Below are positions 42,162-51,872 of a DNA stretch of 64,000 nucleotides, piece by piece. The DNA lies in NCBI RefSeq assembly GCF_000379725.1, contig NZ_KB903621.1:124001-188000 (forward strand). The letters are read 5' to 3'. Both the position numbers and the translations under genes were made by a program. Within the stretch, counting starts at the first letter, position 1. The number at the start of each line of letters is the position of its first letter. A model generated the notes under the pieces. It had not been told where the DNA came from and made no database searches. It saw nothing but the letters and a program-made list of their open reading frames with translations. Source of the DNA: Cytophaga aurantiaca DSM 3654 (GTDB taxonomy: Bacteria > Bacteroidota > Bacteroidia > Cytophagales > Cytophagaceae).

Positions 42162-43904
42162 TCAGATTCTCGCCTGATACGTATGCAATTCGTAATACCT
42201 TCCTTCTTTCGCTATCAACTCTGCATGGTTTCCTTGCTCTGCAATTTTTCCGTTTTCAATTACCAGAATTTGATTGGCTTGTCTGATCGTGCTCAATCTA
42301 TGCGCTATTACAAACGTTGTTCTACCTTTCATTAATTCTGCAAGTGATTGCTGGATCAATGATTCACTTTGCGTATCCAGATTCGACGTTGCTTCATCTA
42401 AAATAATAATTTTAGGATCGGCCAGTATTGCACGTGCGATTGCAATACGTTGTCTTTGTCCACCCGATAATTTTACACCACGCTCTCCTATCAATGTATC
42501 CAGGCCTTGTTCAAAGCGGTCGGTGAATTCATTTACGTATCCGGCTTTCACCGCATTCAGCAATTGTGCTTCTGTTGCATTTGGTCTTGGGAATAAAATA
42601 TTTTCACGGATTGTTCCTTCAAATAAGAAATCATCCTGCAATACAACACCCAGATTTTTACGATAGCTGCTTAAGGTTATTTCTGATAGATCTTCACCAT
42701 CAATCGTAATTTTACCGGATTCCGGATTTAAGAAGGTCGCTACCAAGCCCGCTATTGTTGACTTGCCAGATCCCGATGTCCCAACAAGTGCTGTTACTGT
42801 TCCGGCTGGTGCGTCAAAACTTACGTTGTTCAACACTTCTTTTCCTTCCTGATAGGCAAATGAAACCTGATCGAATTTGATATTTCCTTTGATGTCTTTC
42901 AATACAACCGTTCTCTTTTCAGCATTCTCTTCCGGATCCATGTTCATGATTTCTTCCGTACGATCAAGTCCTGCAAAGGCCTCTGTAAGCTGACTGCCAA
43001 TGTTACTCATCTGTACAATCGGCGCGATCATAAAACCAAGATATAACGTAAAGGAAAGGAAATCTCCGTTTGTCATTTCACCTTTGATCATAAAATAACC
43101 GCCAATGCCCATAATGCCTAAGGTAGCCATACCAAGCAAAAACAACGAAGCACTAGTTATCAAAGATGTGGAGGTTAAACTCTTCTTTACATTATCAAAC
43201 AAGCGATCAACACCTGCCTGAAATGTTTTGTTTTCCTGCTCTTCGGCATTAAACCCTTTGATAATACGCACACCGTTTAATGTTTCCGTTAATCTTCCGG
43301 TTACATCTGCATTTATAATTCCTCTTTCTTTAAAGATCGGACGTATATAACCGAATGCTTTCATCGCAATGAAGGCGAAAATTGCAACGGGCAATAATAC
43401 GTACAACGTCATAATCGGACTGATCTTAATCAGCAGCACCAAAGCAATCACCGAAGTAATGGTACCACCAATCAATTGCACCAGGCCGGTACCAATTAAA
43501 TTCCGCACACCTTCAACATCCGTCATAATGCGGGATACCAATGCACCTGATTTATTGTTGTCAAAATAACTGATCGGCAAACTTAAAATTTTTCGTTGTA
43601 CCTGAACGCGAAGTTTTGAAATTAATAACTGTGCTTCAACACTCAGCAGTTTTGTAAGCATAAAAGACATGGCTGCATTTACGGCAATCGATAAACCAAC
43701 AACCCAAAGTAAGGTATACAGCATGTCAATATTTTTGTTCGCCACAACATCATCCAACAGATATTTACTTGCACCTGGCAAAACCAAACTAGCTAAGCGA
43801 CTGATGATGATCATAATTAAACCGATGAAAACGATTTTTCTTCTTGGCCAAATGATGGTTTTAAAAACCTGACCAAGGGTAACTTTGCTTTTCTTTTTTT
43901 CCAT
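42162..43904 (-). CDS. MsbA-type ABC exporter (fused membrane and ATPase domains)
   Basis: The 580-residue half-transporter has six membrane helices in about 20-310 and a nucleotide-binding domain from about 340. Walker A is VGTSGSGKST, the signature LSGGQRQRIAIARA, Walker B IIILDEATSNLD and the switch histidine VIAHRL. It should dimerise and export lipid, drug or peptide. Substrate specificity cannot be told from sequence. It is a single gene. Confidence 0.94.
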   Translation of the reverse strand: MEKKKSKVTLGQVFKTIIWPRRKIVFIGLIMIIISRLASLVLPGASKYLLDDVVANKNIDMLYTLLWVVGLSIAVNAAMSFMLTKLLSVEAQLLISKLRVQVQRKILSLPISYFDNNKSGALVSRIMTDVEGVRNLIGTGLVQLIGGTITSVIALVLLIKISPIMTLYVLLPVAIFAFIAMKAFGYIRPIFKERGIINADVTGRLTETLNGVRIIKGFNAEEQENKTFQAGVDRLFDNVKKSLTSTSLITSASLFLLGMATLGIMGIGGYFMIKGEMTNGDFLSFTLYLGFMIAPIVQMSNIGSQLTEAFAGLDRTEEIMNMDPEENAEKRTVVLKDIKGNIKFDQVSFAYQEGKEVLNNVSFDAPAGTVTALVGTSGSGKSTIAGLVATFLNPESGKITIDGEDLSEITLSSYRKNLGVVLQDDFLFEGTIRENILFPRPNATEAQLLNAVKAGYVNEFTDRFEQGLDTLIGERGVKLSGGQRQRIAIARAILADPKIIILDEATSNLDTQSESLIQQSLAELMKGRTTFVIAHRLSTIRQANQILVIENGKIAEQGNHAELIAKEGRYYELHTYQARI

Positions 43905-44263
43905 TATTTAAAATAGGTGAATACAAATTCAGACATTAAAGATACAACACAAAAAGTGCCTGTAAAGTTGTAGTCGGATAAAGGGCAATTATATTGTAGA
44001 AGCACCATAGTTTAAAAAAATAGATTTTGACAGACATTTCAATTGCTTACAAACGTTTTCATTCCTTGTCGTCCATGAAAAAATTCTATTTTTAATTTTT
44101 CTTGTCACTTGTTCTATATACAGCTCAATTCTGTTTATATTCTGTTGATTTACAATTCAAAACGCACAATAAATTTGCTTATTACACCCTTAATCGGCCT
44201 ACATTCTTATTTAGTTTTTCTACCTTTGCCTCAATTTTAAAAGAACTTTTAATAACCGATAAA
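43905..44263. other. Intergenic region between the divergent ABC and TolC genes
   Basis: A 359-base interval of AT-rich DNA with no convincing ORF. It contains a Bacteroidota-type promoter match near 44221 (listed separately) and should hold promoters for both directions. Confidence 0.5.
44221..44228 (+). promoter_or_regulatory. Possible -7 element for the RND operon
   Basis: TACCTTTG matches the Bacteroidota -7 consensus TAnnTTTG and lies 35 bases before the TolC start at 44264. No matching -33 TTTG was found at the expected spacing, so support is weak. Confidence 0.3.
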
Positions 44264-45523
44264 ATGATCCATATCCGGAGCGTATGTGCTGCAATACTAT
44301 GTCTCTTAAGTTTCTTACCGGACTCTTCGGCGCAGACAACGTATTCACTGCAAAAGGCACTACAAGTAGCTAAAGCAAACAATGTCCTTTTACAGGCACA
44401 GCAATTATCGTTAAACATTGCAGAGGCAGATGTTATTTCAGCCAAGCTTAGGCCCAACATGCATTTGAATAACCAGACGCTTTTTTTAATGAACCCCAGC
44501 TATTATCCTGCAAATACAGATTGGACCAACGGTCACAATCAACAGGTATGGTGGCAATTAACAAAAACGTTTCAGGCTCCGGGACAACGTTATAATAAAA
44601 TCGATTTCGCTCAGCAAAATGTACTGCTTACTCAAAAAGCATATGCAGCAACCGAACGTGAAGTATTTTTTGATGTAGCAAACAAATGGCTGCAGGTATG
44701 GATTGACAGCAAACAGATGACGCTCATCACTGAAGTGAAAGAGAATATTGATTCGTTGGTTGAGATCAATGAAATACGTTACCGCAATCAGGTAATCAGT
44801 GAAACGGATCTGATGCGTACTCAATTGCTTTCTGATCAATACGATTTGCAATTGATTGCACTACAACAGACCTACAAAAGTGATCTGATCATTCTTAAAG
44901 CTGCAATTGGTATCAACGACAGTATTGACGTTGATCTGAACGACCCTTTGTTGATTTCCTATACTACCCAATACGACAGTCTGCTTGAACAGGCACTTAC
45001 AAACAGAGCAGATATACAAGTTCACCGCGCAACATTGCTTGCCGCAGAATCAAATATTAAACTTCAGAAATCACTGGCATGGCCTCAGACAGAACTCGGT
45101 GCTATTTATAACCCACAAAACAGCATTCCCTATTTTGGCTTTTATGGTACAATTGAAATTCCTGTTTTTTCCCGCAATCAGGGTGAGATAAAAAAATCCT
45201 ATGTACTCAAACAACAGGCCGAACGCAACATCAACGCTGTTCAGTTTTTGATTCGGGCCGAATTACTTTCAGCCTATCAGACATTTAATATGTATCAGAT
45301 GAATCTGGATAAATACAATAAGATGATGATTACTTCCGAAAAAGTATTGGGCAATGTACGCTACAATTATTTAAGAGGCGGTACCAATATTATCGATCTG
45401 CTCGAAGCGCAGCGTAGCTGGCTTGATTCGCAGCAGCAATACAACAATATGATGAGTGAATACCGAAAAAGCTATGTGCAATTATTATATTCCTTAGGCT
45501 TGATCAATCAAATAGCACAATAA
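44264..45523 (+). CDS. TolC-family outer-membrane efflux protein
   Basis: ATG 44264 gives a signal peptide (AAILCLLSFLPDSSAQ); the longer frame to 44102 has no sensible N-terminus. The 419-residue protein has two internal repeats of long helices, with the typical start YSLQKALQVAKANN. The C-terminal repeat is RYNYLRGGTNIIDLLEAQRS. It forms the outer-membrane channel of the RND pump encoded downstream (the adaptor starts 4 bases after its stop). CusC/CzcC-like by context. Confidence 0.92.
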   Translation: MIHIRSVCAAILCLLSFLPDSSAQTTYSLQKALQVAKANNVLLQAQQLSLNIAEADVISAKLRPNMHLNNQTLFLMNPSYYPANTDWTNGHNQQVWWQLTKTFQAPGQRYNKIDFAQQNVLLTQKAYAATEREVFFDVANKWLQVWIDSKQMTLITEVKENIDSLVEINEIRYRNQVISETDLMRTQLLSDQYDLQLIALQQTYKSDLIILKAAIGINDSIDVDLNDPLLISYTTQYDSLLEQALTNRADIQVHRATLLAAESNIKLQKSLAWPQTELGAIYNPQNSIPYFGFYGTIEIPVFSRNQGEIKKSYVLKQQAERNINAVQFLIRAELLSAYQTFNMYQMNLDKYNKMMITSEKVLGNVRYNYLRGGTNIIDLLEAQRSWLDSQQQYNNMMSEYRKSYVQLLYSLGLINQIAQ

Positions 45524-45527
45524 AAAC

Positions 45528-46541
45528 ATGATGAAATACTTTATAGTAATAGCACTTGTGGCTTCAACGGGATTTTTTTCCTGTTCAAATAAACACGACT
45601 CAGAAAAGAAACCTGAAAACAAATTTTCTACTGTCCTTGACGGTGGGAAAAAAATACAATTTACCACTGAAAAAAGTTCTGATGCTTTTTTGACTGAAGA
45701 AGTGAAACGTTCGAATATAATTGCAGCACTTACGTTCCCGGCTAAAGTTGCAGCCACTGTTATTCCTTCTGATCAGGATGGTTCAAGTAACATTATTCTG
45801 TTTGAAGATCCGGATCTTGCGGGCAATTACACAGCGCTTATTCAGCACATCATCAACATCAATCAGATTAAAAATGTAAACATTGTTCAAAAGAAAATTG
45901 AACTGGAACGTGTAAAAGATTTAAAAGCACATGGTGTTTCTACAGGTAAAGATTTGTTGGAAGCAGAAACCAATCTAAGTATGGAGCAAACAAATCTTGC
46001 TAACGAACGCGCTGCCTTATTAGAGTCTGAATCGAATCTGAATGGCGGAGGCTTCCAGCCCGACGTACTTAGAAAATCAAGAGCAGGCACAGCATACATT
46101 ATTTGCGAGGTCCCCGAAAGTCAGATGAGCAAAATCAAAAAAGGCGATTATTGTTTTGTTGAATTTACCTCGATGCCGGGTACAAAATTTAAAGCAAAAG
46201 TTGATGGCATCGCCGACATCATTGATAACGTAACCCGTATGATCAAAGTGCGGATCAATATCGACAACAGTCAGTCAACACTTAAGCTCGGTATGTATGG
46301 CATGGTTTCGTTTGAAGTGAATGAAGGCGACAACATCAGTGTAAGCAACAGCGCATTAATTACCGTTCAAGGAAAAAATTATGTCTTCTTAAAAAGATCT
46401 TCTGTGTTGTATGAACGCAAGGAAGTTTTTATAGGACCACAAATCAATGACCGTGTAATTATTTACGACGGGTTGAAAGTTGGTGAGCAGGTTGTTATAA
46501 AAGGCATCATTCAACTGAAAGGGTTGAGTTTCGGTTATTAA
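45528..46541 (+). CDS. RND periplasmic adaptor (membrane fusion) lipoprotein
   Basis: The 337-residue protein has a lipoprotein signal (TGFFSC). A barrel/hairpin adaptor layout follows: a coiled-coil hairpin around 105-170 (LERVKDLKAHGVSTGKDLLE, NLSMEQTNLANERAALLES) and a beta-barrel with GTAYIICEVPESQMSKIKKG. A C-terminal domain follows (VIIYDGLKVGEQVVIKGIIQ). It joins the pump to the TolC-like channel. No histidine- or methionine-rich metal tail is seen. Confidence 0.9.
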   Translation: MMKYFIVIALVASTGFFSCSNKHDSEKKPENKFSTVLDGGKKIQFTTEKSSDAFLTEEVKRSNIIAALTFPAKVAATVIPSDQDGSSNIILFEDPDLAGNYTALIQHIININQIKNVNIVQKKIELERVKDLKAHGVSTGKDLLEAETNLSMEQTNLANERAALLESESNLNGGGFQPDVLRKSRAGTAYIICEVPESQMSKIKKGDYCFVEFTSMPGTKFKAKVDGIADIIDNVTRMIKVRINIDNSQSTLKLGMYGMVSFEVNEGDNISVSNSALITVQGKNYVFLKRSSVLYERKEVFIGPQINDRVIIYDGLKVGEQVVIKGIIQLKGLSFGY

Positions 46542-46618
46542 AACCAGCGTTTCAAATTTCATTTATATAGTATATACCATTCGTTTCTTCTTTTAAACAA
46601 GAAGAATATTTAACAGAA

Positions 46619-49600
46619 ATGATTAAAAACATTATTACTTTTTCTATTAACAATCGCTGGATTGTAATAGCTGCAAGCATTGTAATGATGGCCGTAGGTT
46701 ATTGGTGTTTGGTGAACATCAAGATTGAAGCCTATCCCGACATCGCAGATACCAATGTGATTGTTGTAACGCAATATCCGGGCCGTGCTGCTGAAGAGGT
46801 TGAGCAACAGGTAACCATTCCCATTGAACGTGCTTTACAGAATACACCCAATGTATTGGACCGCAGAAGCAGAACCATCTTTGGTTTAAGTGTTGTACAA
46901 CTCACGTTTAAAGACGGCACAGACGATTACTTCGCACGCCAGCAGGTAATGGAACGTATGGCAAGTGTTGATCTTCCTCCGGATGTGCTTACACCCGAAC
47001 TGGCACCTCTTACCACAGCTGTTGGAGAAATCATGCGTTATGTTGTTGAAGCTCCTTCCTATTACACACCTACACAATTAAGAGATTTACAGGACTGGGT
47101 AATCAAACCCTATCTCTTACAGGTACGGGGCATTGCGGATATCAGTACTTTTGGCGGACCATTAAAACAATTCCACGTAATTGCTTCAGCAGATAAACTG
47201 CGCAAATACAATCTTACGATGCAGAATGTGATTGATGCCATCCATCAAAACAATCAAAATGCCGGCGGAAATAACGTGGTGCGCGGCGAACAAGCCTTTG
47301 CAATCCGTGGCTTGGGTGTTGTAAAAACAGAAAGCGATATCGGTAACATCATCTTAATATCTTCCAACGGAGTTTCGGTCTTTATTAAAGATGTTGCATC
47401 GGTAGAAATTACACCGCCCCCGCCAAGCGGAATTTTGGGATACACAGTTAATGAAGATGGAGAAAATGTTAACAGCGGTGTAGAAGGAATTGTTTTATTA
47501 AGAAGAAAGGAAAATCCAAGTGAGGTCCTTGCTCTAATGAAACAAAAAATTGAAGACCTTGAAGCAAATGAATTACCGGAAGATGTTAAAATACGAATCT
47601 TATACGATCGCAGTTTCTTAATCGATCATTCGCTGGAAACTGTTGGACACACCTTATTCATGGGCGTATCCATTGTTGTTATTCTACTTGTCTTTTTCCT
47701 GGGAAATATCCGCAGCGCATTGGTGGTTGCATTAACCATTCCCTTTGCCTTACTCTTTGCATTTATACTGATGAAGATAACAGGCATTCCGGCAAACCTG
47801 TTATCGTTAGGTGCAATCGACTTTGGTATCATTGTAGATGGAGCCTGTGTGATGGCCGAACACCTGCTGCGTAAATACCGGTCAGCAAGTCCAGAAGAGA
47901 AAAAACAGGGAATCATTATGCTCTCCATTAATTCAGCGAATGAAGTGGGCCGCGAAATATTTTTCTCTGTAACCATTATCATTTTAGCCTACTTACCGAT
48001 TTTATTAATGACACGGGTGGAAGGTAAGCTCTTCTCACCAATGGCATTGACACTTGCGTTTGCAGTAATCGGTTCTATGCTGGCAGCATTAACAATCATA
48101 CCTGTTCTGTTGTCTTTTTCTTTCGCTAAAGTAATTTCCAATCCGGATGTTCCGTTGAAAGAACATAAAAATTTCGTGCTGGAGTTTTTACAAAAAGGAT
48201 ACCGCAAGATTCTCGATATTGCCTTAACGCATTACAAACGAACCGTTATCATCGGCTTTACGATTGTAGCGCTTATGATTGGTTGTATAATAAAATTAGG
48301 AACAGAATTTCTACCGACGCTGGATGAAGGTTCAATCTTCTTCCGTGCGAATTTTCCTTCCGGTATTACCATTCAGGAAAATGCAACCTATGCTCCGAAG
48401 ATCCGGAAAATTATTGCAAGCTACGCACCTGTTGCTTTTGTAATTACCCAAACTGGTCGCAACGACGATGGTACGGATCCTTTCCCAGCTAATAGAAATG
48501 AAATTCTTGTTGGTCTGAAAGAATATTCGTTGTGGACAGATACCATTACAAAAGCAGAACTTTTACAACGTATAAAACATGATCTGGAAGAAGAATTACC
48601 TGCAGTCCGTTTCTCTTCCGGGCAGCCCATCATTGATCAGGTAATGGAAATTGTAAACGGAAGTGCTGCCGACCTTGCTATTTCTATTGTTGGTGAAGAC
48701 CTAGAATTGATGCGTTCCAAAGGCGATAGTATATTAAGTCTGGTTAAACAGACCGCCGGTTCAGACAATGTGAACATAGAACAGGAAGGTCCGCAGGAAC
48801 AGCTTTGTATAAAAATCAACAGAGAGCGTGCCGCACGTTTCGGCATCAATGTAGCGGATATTGAAATACTGATCGAGACTGCCATTGCGGGTAAGGCAGT
48901 ATCTGTGCTATATGACGGTGCTAAGCGTTATGATATTGTTGTTCGTTATTTACCGGAAGATAGAAACTCAATTGCTACCATCAGCAACGTAATGGTTAAA
49001 TCTGCCGACGGTGCTTTAATTCCATTGAATCAATTGGCAGAAATTCTTTTTGTGCAAGGACAAACAAACATTTACAGATTCAATAACAAACGTATGATCA
49101 CGGTACGAACCAATGTTAAAGGCCGTGATCAGGGTGGGTTTGTAAAAGAGCTTCAGGATAAAATTCATAAACACATTAAAGTACCAAAAGGATATGAGAT
49201 CATCTTTGGTGGGCAATATGAAAACCTGCAGCGTGCGGGTAAGCAATTGTTGATTACTATTCCGCTTACCATCGGTATGATTTTTATTTTGCTTTATATT
49301 CTGTTTAAAAATATGAAGTATACGTTTGTTACCATGACCTGTATTTTATTTGCGCTTGCAGGTGGTATCTGCGGATTGTTAATGCGCGGTTATTATTTCA
49401 ACGTCTCGGCGGGCGTTGGTTTTGTAAGCATCTTTGGTATTTCAGTGATGACCGGTGTGATCCTGATTTCTGCCCTCAATAAAAAAACAGAAGGTATCAC
49501 AGGCGATCGAAAAGAACGTGTACTGGAAGGATCTGCCGAACAAATGAGCGCATTGCTTTCCATTTTAATAGTAGCTATCATTGGCTTGGTTCCTGCGTAC

Positions 49601-49774
49601 TCCTCGTCCGGTATCGGATCGGATGTTCAACGACCTTTGTCTACCGTGATCATCGGCGGACTTACAAGCACGTTGATCATTGCACCAATCATTCTCCCTG
49701 CTTTGTATCTATGGGCAACAACTAAAAAAGAGGATGTCGATACGAAGAAAGAAGAAGTAAAGCCAGCAGAATAA
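46619..49774 (+). CDS. CzcA/CusA-type heavy-metal RND efflux pump
   Basis: The 1051-residue protein has the RND layout: helix 1, a large periplasmic loop, helices 2-6, a second loop and helices 7-12. Early motifs include EAYPDIADTNVIVVTQYPGR. The helix-4 motif LGAIDFGIIVDGA (about residues 399-411) is the acidic signature of heavy-metal efflux pumps and separates them from multidrug RND proteins. The C-terminal tail is rich in Lys/Glu. It exports divalent or monovalent metals using the proton gradient. The metal cannot be told from sequence. It is the last gene of the operon. Confidence 0.93.
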   Translation: MIKNIITFSINNRWIVIAASIVMMAVGYWCLVNIKIEAYPDIADTNVIVVTQYPGRAAEEVEQQVTIPIERALQNTPNVLDRRSRTIFGLSVVQLTFKDGTDDYFARQQVMERMASVDLPPDVLTPELAPLTTAVGEIMRYVVEAPSYYTPTQLRDLQDWVIKPYLLQVRGIADISTFGGPLKQFHVIASADKLRKYNLTMQNVIDAIHQNNQNAGGNNVVRGEQAFAIRGLGVVKTESDIGNIILISSNGVSVFIKDVASVEITPPPPSGILGYTVNEDGENVNSGVEGIVLLRRKENPSEVLALMKQKIEDLEANELPEDVKIRILYDRSFLIDHSLETVGHTLFMGVSIVVILLVFFLGNIRSALVVALTIPFALLFAFILMKITGIPANLLSLGAIDFGIIVDGACVMAEHLLRKYRSASPEEKKQGIIMLSINSANEVGREIFFSVTIIILAYLPILLMTRVEGKLFSPMALTLAFAVIGSMLAALTIIPVLLSFSFAKVISNPDVPLKEHKNFVLEFLQKGYRKILDIALTHYKRTVIIGFTIVALMIGCIIKLGTEFLPTLDEGSIFFRANFPSGITIQENATYAPKIRKIIASYAPVAFVITQTGRNDDGTDPFPANRNEILVGLKEYSLWTDTITKAELLQRIKHDLEEELPAVRFSSGQPIIDQVMEIVNGSAADLAISIVGEDLELMRSKGDSILSLVKQTAGSDNVNIEQEGPQEQLCIKINRERAARFGINVADIEILIETAIAGKAVSVLYDGAKRYDIVVRYLPEDRNSIATISNVMVKSADGALIPLNQLAEILFVQGQTNIYRFNNKRMITVRTNVKGRDQGGFVKELQDKIHKHIKVPKGYEIIFGGQYENLQRAGKQLLITIPLTIGMIFILLYILFKNMKYTFVTMTCILFALAGGICGLLMRGYYFNVSAGVGFVSIFGISVMTGVILISALNKKTEGITGDRKERVLEGSAEQMSALLSILIVAIIGLVPAYSSSGIGSDVQRPLSTVIIGGLTSTLIIAPIILPALYLWATTKKEDVDTKKEEVKPAE

Positions 49775-49794
49775 GAATTAACATATTCATTCAT

Positions 49795-49839
49795 AAAAAT
49801 AAGCGCTCTAAAGATTGAATTCTTAGGGCGCTTATTTTT
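49795..49839 (+). terminator. Rho-independent terminator after the RND operon
   Basis: Arms AAAAATAAGCGCTCTAA and TTAGGGCGCTTATTTTT pair with one mismatch around an 11-base loop. It lies 20 bases after the pump gene stop. Confidence 0.85.
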
Positions 49840-49930
49840 TATCGAGTATTTGAAGGTGCTATTATTGTTTTTATTGTATCATAATATGTAACTTTATTTT
49901 TATTTGAATCTTTTTAAACACTCTCTATAC

Positions 49931-50725
49931 ATGTTAAGAACATTACTGATTTTGCTAACCGTTTTTTTGCTGTTCGATCTTCAAGCCCAGAACAAAAAAA
50001 TAAAACAGATTACTGCAAAAGAATATTACCCTTCCGGAAAATTAAGCATGATAATCGTTGAAGATTTTGATACTTCAGGTTTGCAAACGAAAAGAAGCGT
50101 ATACGATGGAGGTAAAAAACCATTATACTTAAGCGTGAGTGTTTACGACACAACAGGTCTTTTAATAAAAGAAACGAATTACGACAAACGTGCTGAAACA
50201 AATGATGTTTGGGAATATTTTTATAATGAACGCAGAGACTTAATCCGCCAGCAGCGTTTTTATTCCGATACCAAAATGCTTTACATCGAAAGTTATAAAT
50301 TAACTTACAATGCAAAGGGATTGGAAATATCAAACGAGGAAACGTATAAAGATGGATCAAAAGGTTGGTTTTATAAGTACGAATATGATTCTTTGAACAA
50401 CATGACGAATTCCAAATCTCATTTTAATGATACCATACGAACAGAATATGCATATACCTACTCAGGAAAATTGAAGACCTCGCAATTTTTGTATGATTAT
50501 GAAAATAAAAAAATGAAACGCGAATTAAGCGAAATGATCTATTATACCTATATCGAAGACCGCGTTGCTACAAGAACTGTTCATTCTGTTGCCAAACATT
50601 TAAGTAAAAAAAGCATCAGCATTAAAACTTATACATATGACAAAAACAATCTGTTAATTTTAGAAACTTATACAATCGATAATGTTCCGCAAGATAAAAC
50701 AGTTTATGAATATGTATTTTATTAG
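49931..50725 (+). CDS. Secreted hypothetical protein with YD-like repeats
   Basis: ATG 49931 gives a signal peptide (LLILLTVFLLFDLQAQ); the upstream codons are unlikely to be used. The 264-residue protein has repeated short strands with Tyr/Asp/Gly: VYDTTGLLIKETNYD, YNERRDLIRQQRF, YNAKGLEISNEETYK, YDSLNNMTNSKSHF. The pattern is like degenerate YD/RHS or YwqK repeats. Family unknown. A perfect terminator follows at 50772-50813. Confidence 0.72.
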   Translation: MLRTLLILLTVFLLFDLQAQNKKIKQITAKEYYPSGKLSMIIVEDFDTSGLQTKRSVYDGGKKPLYLSVSVYDTTGLLIKETNYDKRAETNDVWEYFYNERRDLIRQQRFYSDTKMLYIESYKLTYNAKGLEISNEETYKDGSKGWFYKYEYDSLNNMTNSKSHFNDTIRTEYAYTYSGKLKTSQFLYDYENKKMKRELSEMIYYTYIEDRVATRTVHSVAKHLSKKSISIKTYTYDKNNLLILETYTIDNVPQDKTVYEYVFY

Positions 50726-50771
50726 CAGAATTAGAAATCATTTATTGTTCATCTAAATAGAATGCCATTAT

Positions 50772-50813
50772 AAAAAAGCTCTTCATGGATTAAAACCCAT
50801 GAAGAGCTTTTTT
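50772..50813 (+). terminator. Rho-independent terminator after the YD-like protein gene
   Basis: Arms AAAAAAGCTCTTCATGG and CCATGAAGAGCTTTTTT pair perfectly over 17 bases with an 8-base loop. Confidence 0.9.
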
Positions 50814-50907
50814 ATTAAAAACCAATTTGTACATAATGATTTCAGCCATAAGTCAAAATGTATCTTTTATTCTGACTTTTGTATAAATCCTTTTGCCTGC
50901 GCCCAAA

Positions 50908-50915
50908 TACCTTTG
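50908..50915 (+). promoter_or_regulatory. Possible -7 element for the SDR gene
   Basis: TACCTTTG matches TAnnTTTG and lies 25 bases before the SDR start at 50941. A TTTTG run upstream (50877-50881) is not at the expected spacing. Weak support. Confidence 0.3.
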
Positions 50916-50940
50916 TTTCATTCACAAATCAATTACTCAA

Positions 50941-51759
50941 ATGACAAAGACTATTTTCATAACCGGTGCATCAAAAGGATTTGGTAAAATCTGGACAGAG
51001 GCTTTTTTAAAACGTGGCGATAACGTTGTTGCTACGGCAAGAAATACAGACGCGCTCAGCGATCTGGTAAAACAATACGGCAAACAAATTCTGACACTTC
51101 CATTAAATGTAAACGACAGAGAAGCAAGCTTTACTGCGATCAAAAAAGCGAAGGAACATTTCGGCAGACTGGATGTTGTAATCAACAATGCCGGTTACGG
51201 ACTTTTTGGTGCCGTGGAAGAAGCAAGTGAAAAAGAAGCACGCGATCAGATCGAAACCAATGTATTTGGTTTGCTATGGATCACACAAGCTGCACTTCCC
51301 ATCATGCGCGAACAAGGCAAAGGTCATATCATTCAGATCTCCAGTGCCTTGGGAGTTGTTACGTTGCCTGCATTAGGTTTATACAATGCTACAAAATGGG
51401 CCATTGAAGGACTTAGCGAATCGTTAGCAGCTGAAGTAAAAGGTTTTGGCATTGATGTAACGATTGTAGAACCAAACGGTTATTCTACCGATTTCGGTTC
51501 AGGATCTGCTACACATACAACAGCAATTCCGGCTTATGATCCGGTTAAAGCTGCTTTGTATGCGGGCTTTACAGAAGACAGTACCGGTTTACCGGAAGCA
51601 ACAGCAGAAGCAATGTTAAAACTTACTGCAGTAGAAAATCCTCCATTACGTCTGTTTTTAGGAAAAGTAGGTTTGCCTTGGGTCAAACAAGTATATGCAG
51701 AGCGGATGGCCGTTTGGGAAAGCTGGAAAGAAGTTTCAGAAAAAGCACAGGGAAAGTAA
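50941..51759 (+). CDS. Short-chain dehydrogenase/reductase (SDR)
   Basis: ATG 50941 starts a 272-residue protein with a classical SDR fold. The dinucleotide motif is TGASKGFGK near residues 8-16. NNAG lies near 83-86, the catalytic Ser in ISSALG near 137, and YNATK with Tyr and Lys near 150-154. It probably reduces or oxidises a small carbonyl compound with NAD(P)H. The AraC regulator directly downstream may control it. Confidence 0.93.
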   Translation: MTKTIFITGASKGFGKIWTEAFLKRGDNVVATARNTDALSDLVKQYGKQILTLPLNVNDREASFTAIKKAKEHFGRLDVVINNAGYGLFGAVEEASEKEARDQIETNVFGLLWITQAALPIMREQGKGHIIQISSALGVVTLPALGLYNATKWAIEGLSESLAAEVKGFGIDVTIVEPNGYSTDFGSGSATHTTAIPAYDPVKAALYAGFTEDSTGLPEATAEAMLKLTAVENPPLRLFLGKVGLPWVKQVYAERMAVWESWKEVSEKAQGK

Positions 51760-51818
51760 TTATTTGAACCGATTTTGTGTTCAGTAAAAGTGATGGATTT
51801 ACTTCAGATGTAAATCCA

Positions 51819-51851
51819 AACTCTCCAAGGGTTTTAAACCCTTGGAGAGTT
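51819..51851. repeat. CTCCAAGGG palindrome between SDR and AraC genes
   Basis: AACTCTCCAAGGG and CCCTTGGAGAGTT form a 13-base perfect inverted repeat around TTTTAAA. A shorter relative lies at 53591-53615. It lies in the spacer between the SDR and the AraC gene; both genes read on the plus strand. Confidence 0.65.
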
Positions 51852-51872
51852 AAATTTATTGATAGCTATTAT

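Noticed and set aside
44102-44263. Longer start of the TolC-family protein
   Set aside because: The extension has no signal sequence; the ATG at 44264 gives a normal signal peptide and fits a nearby TAnnTTTG.
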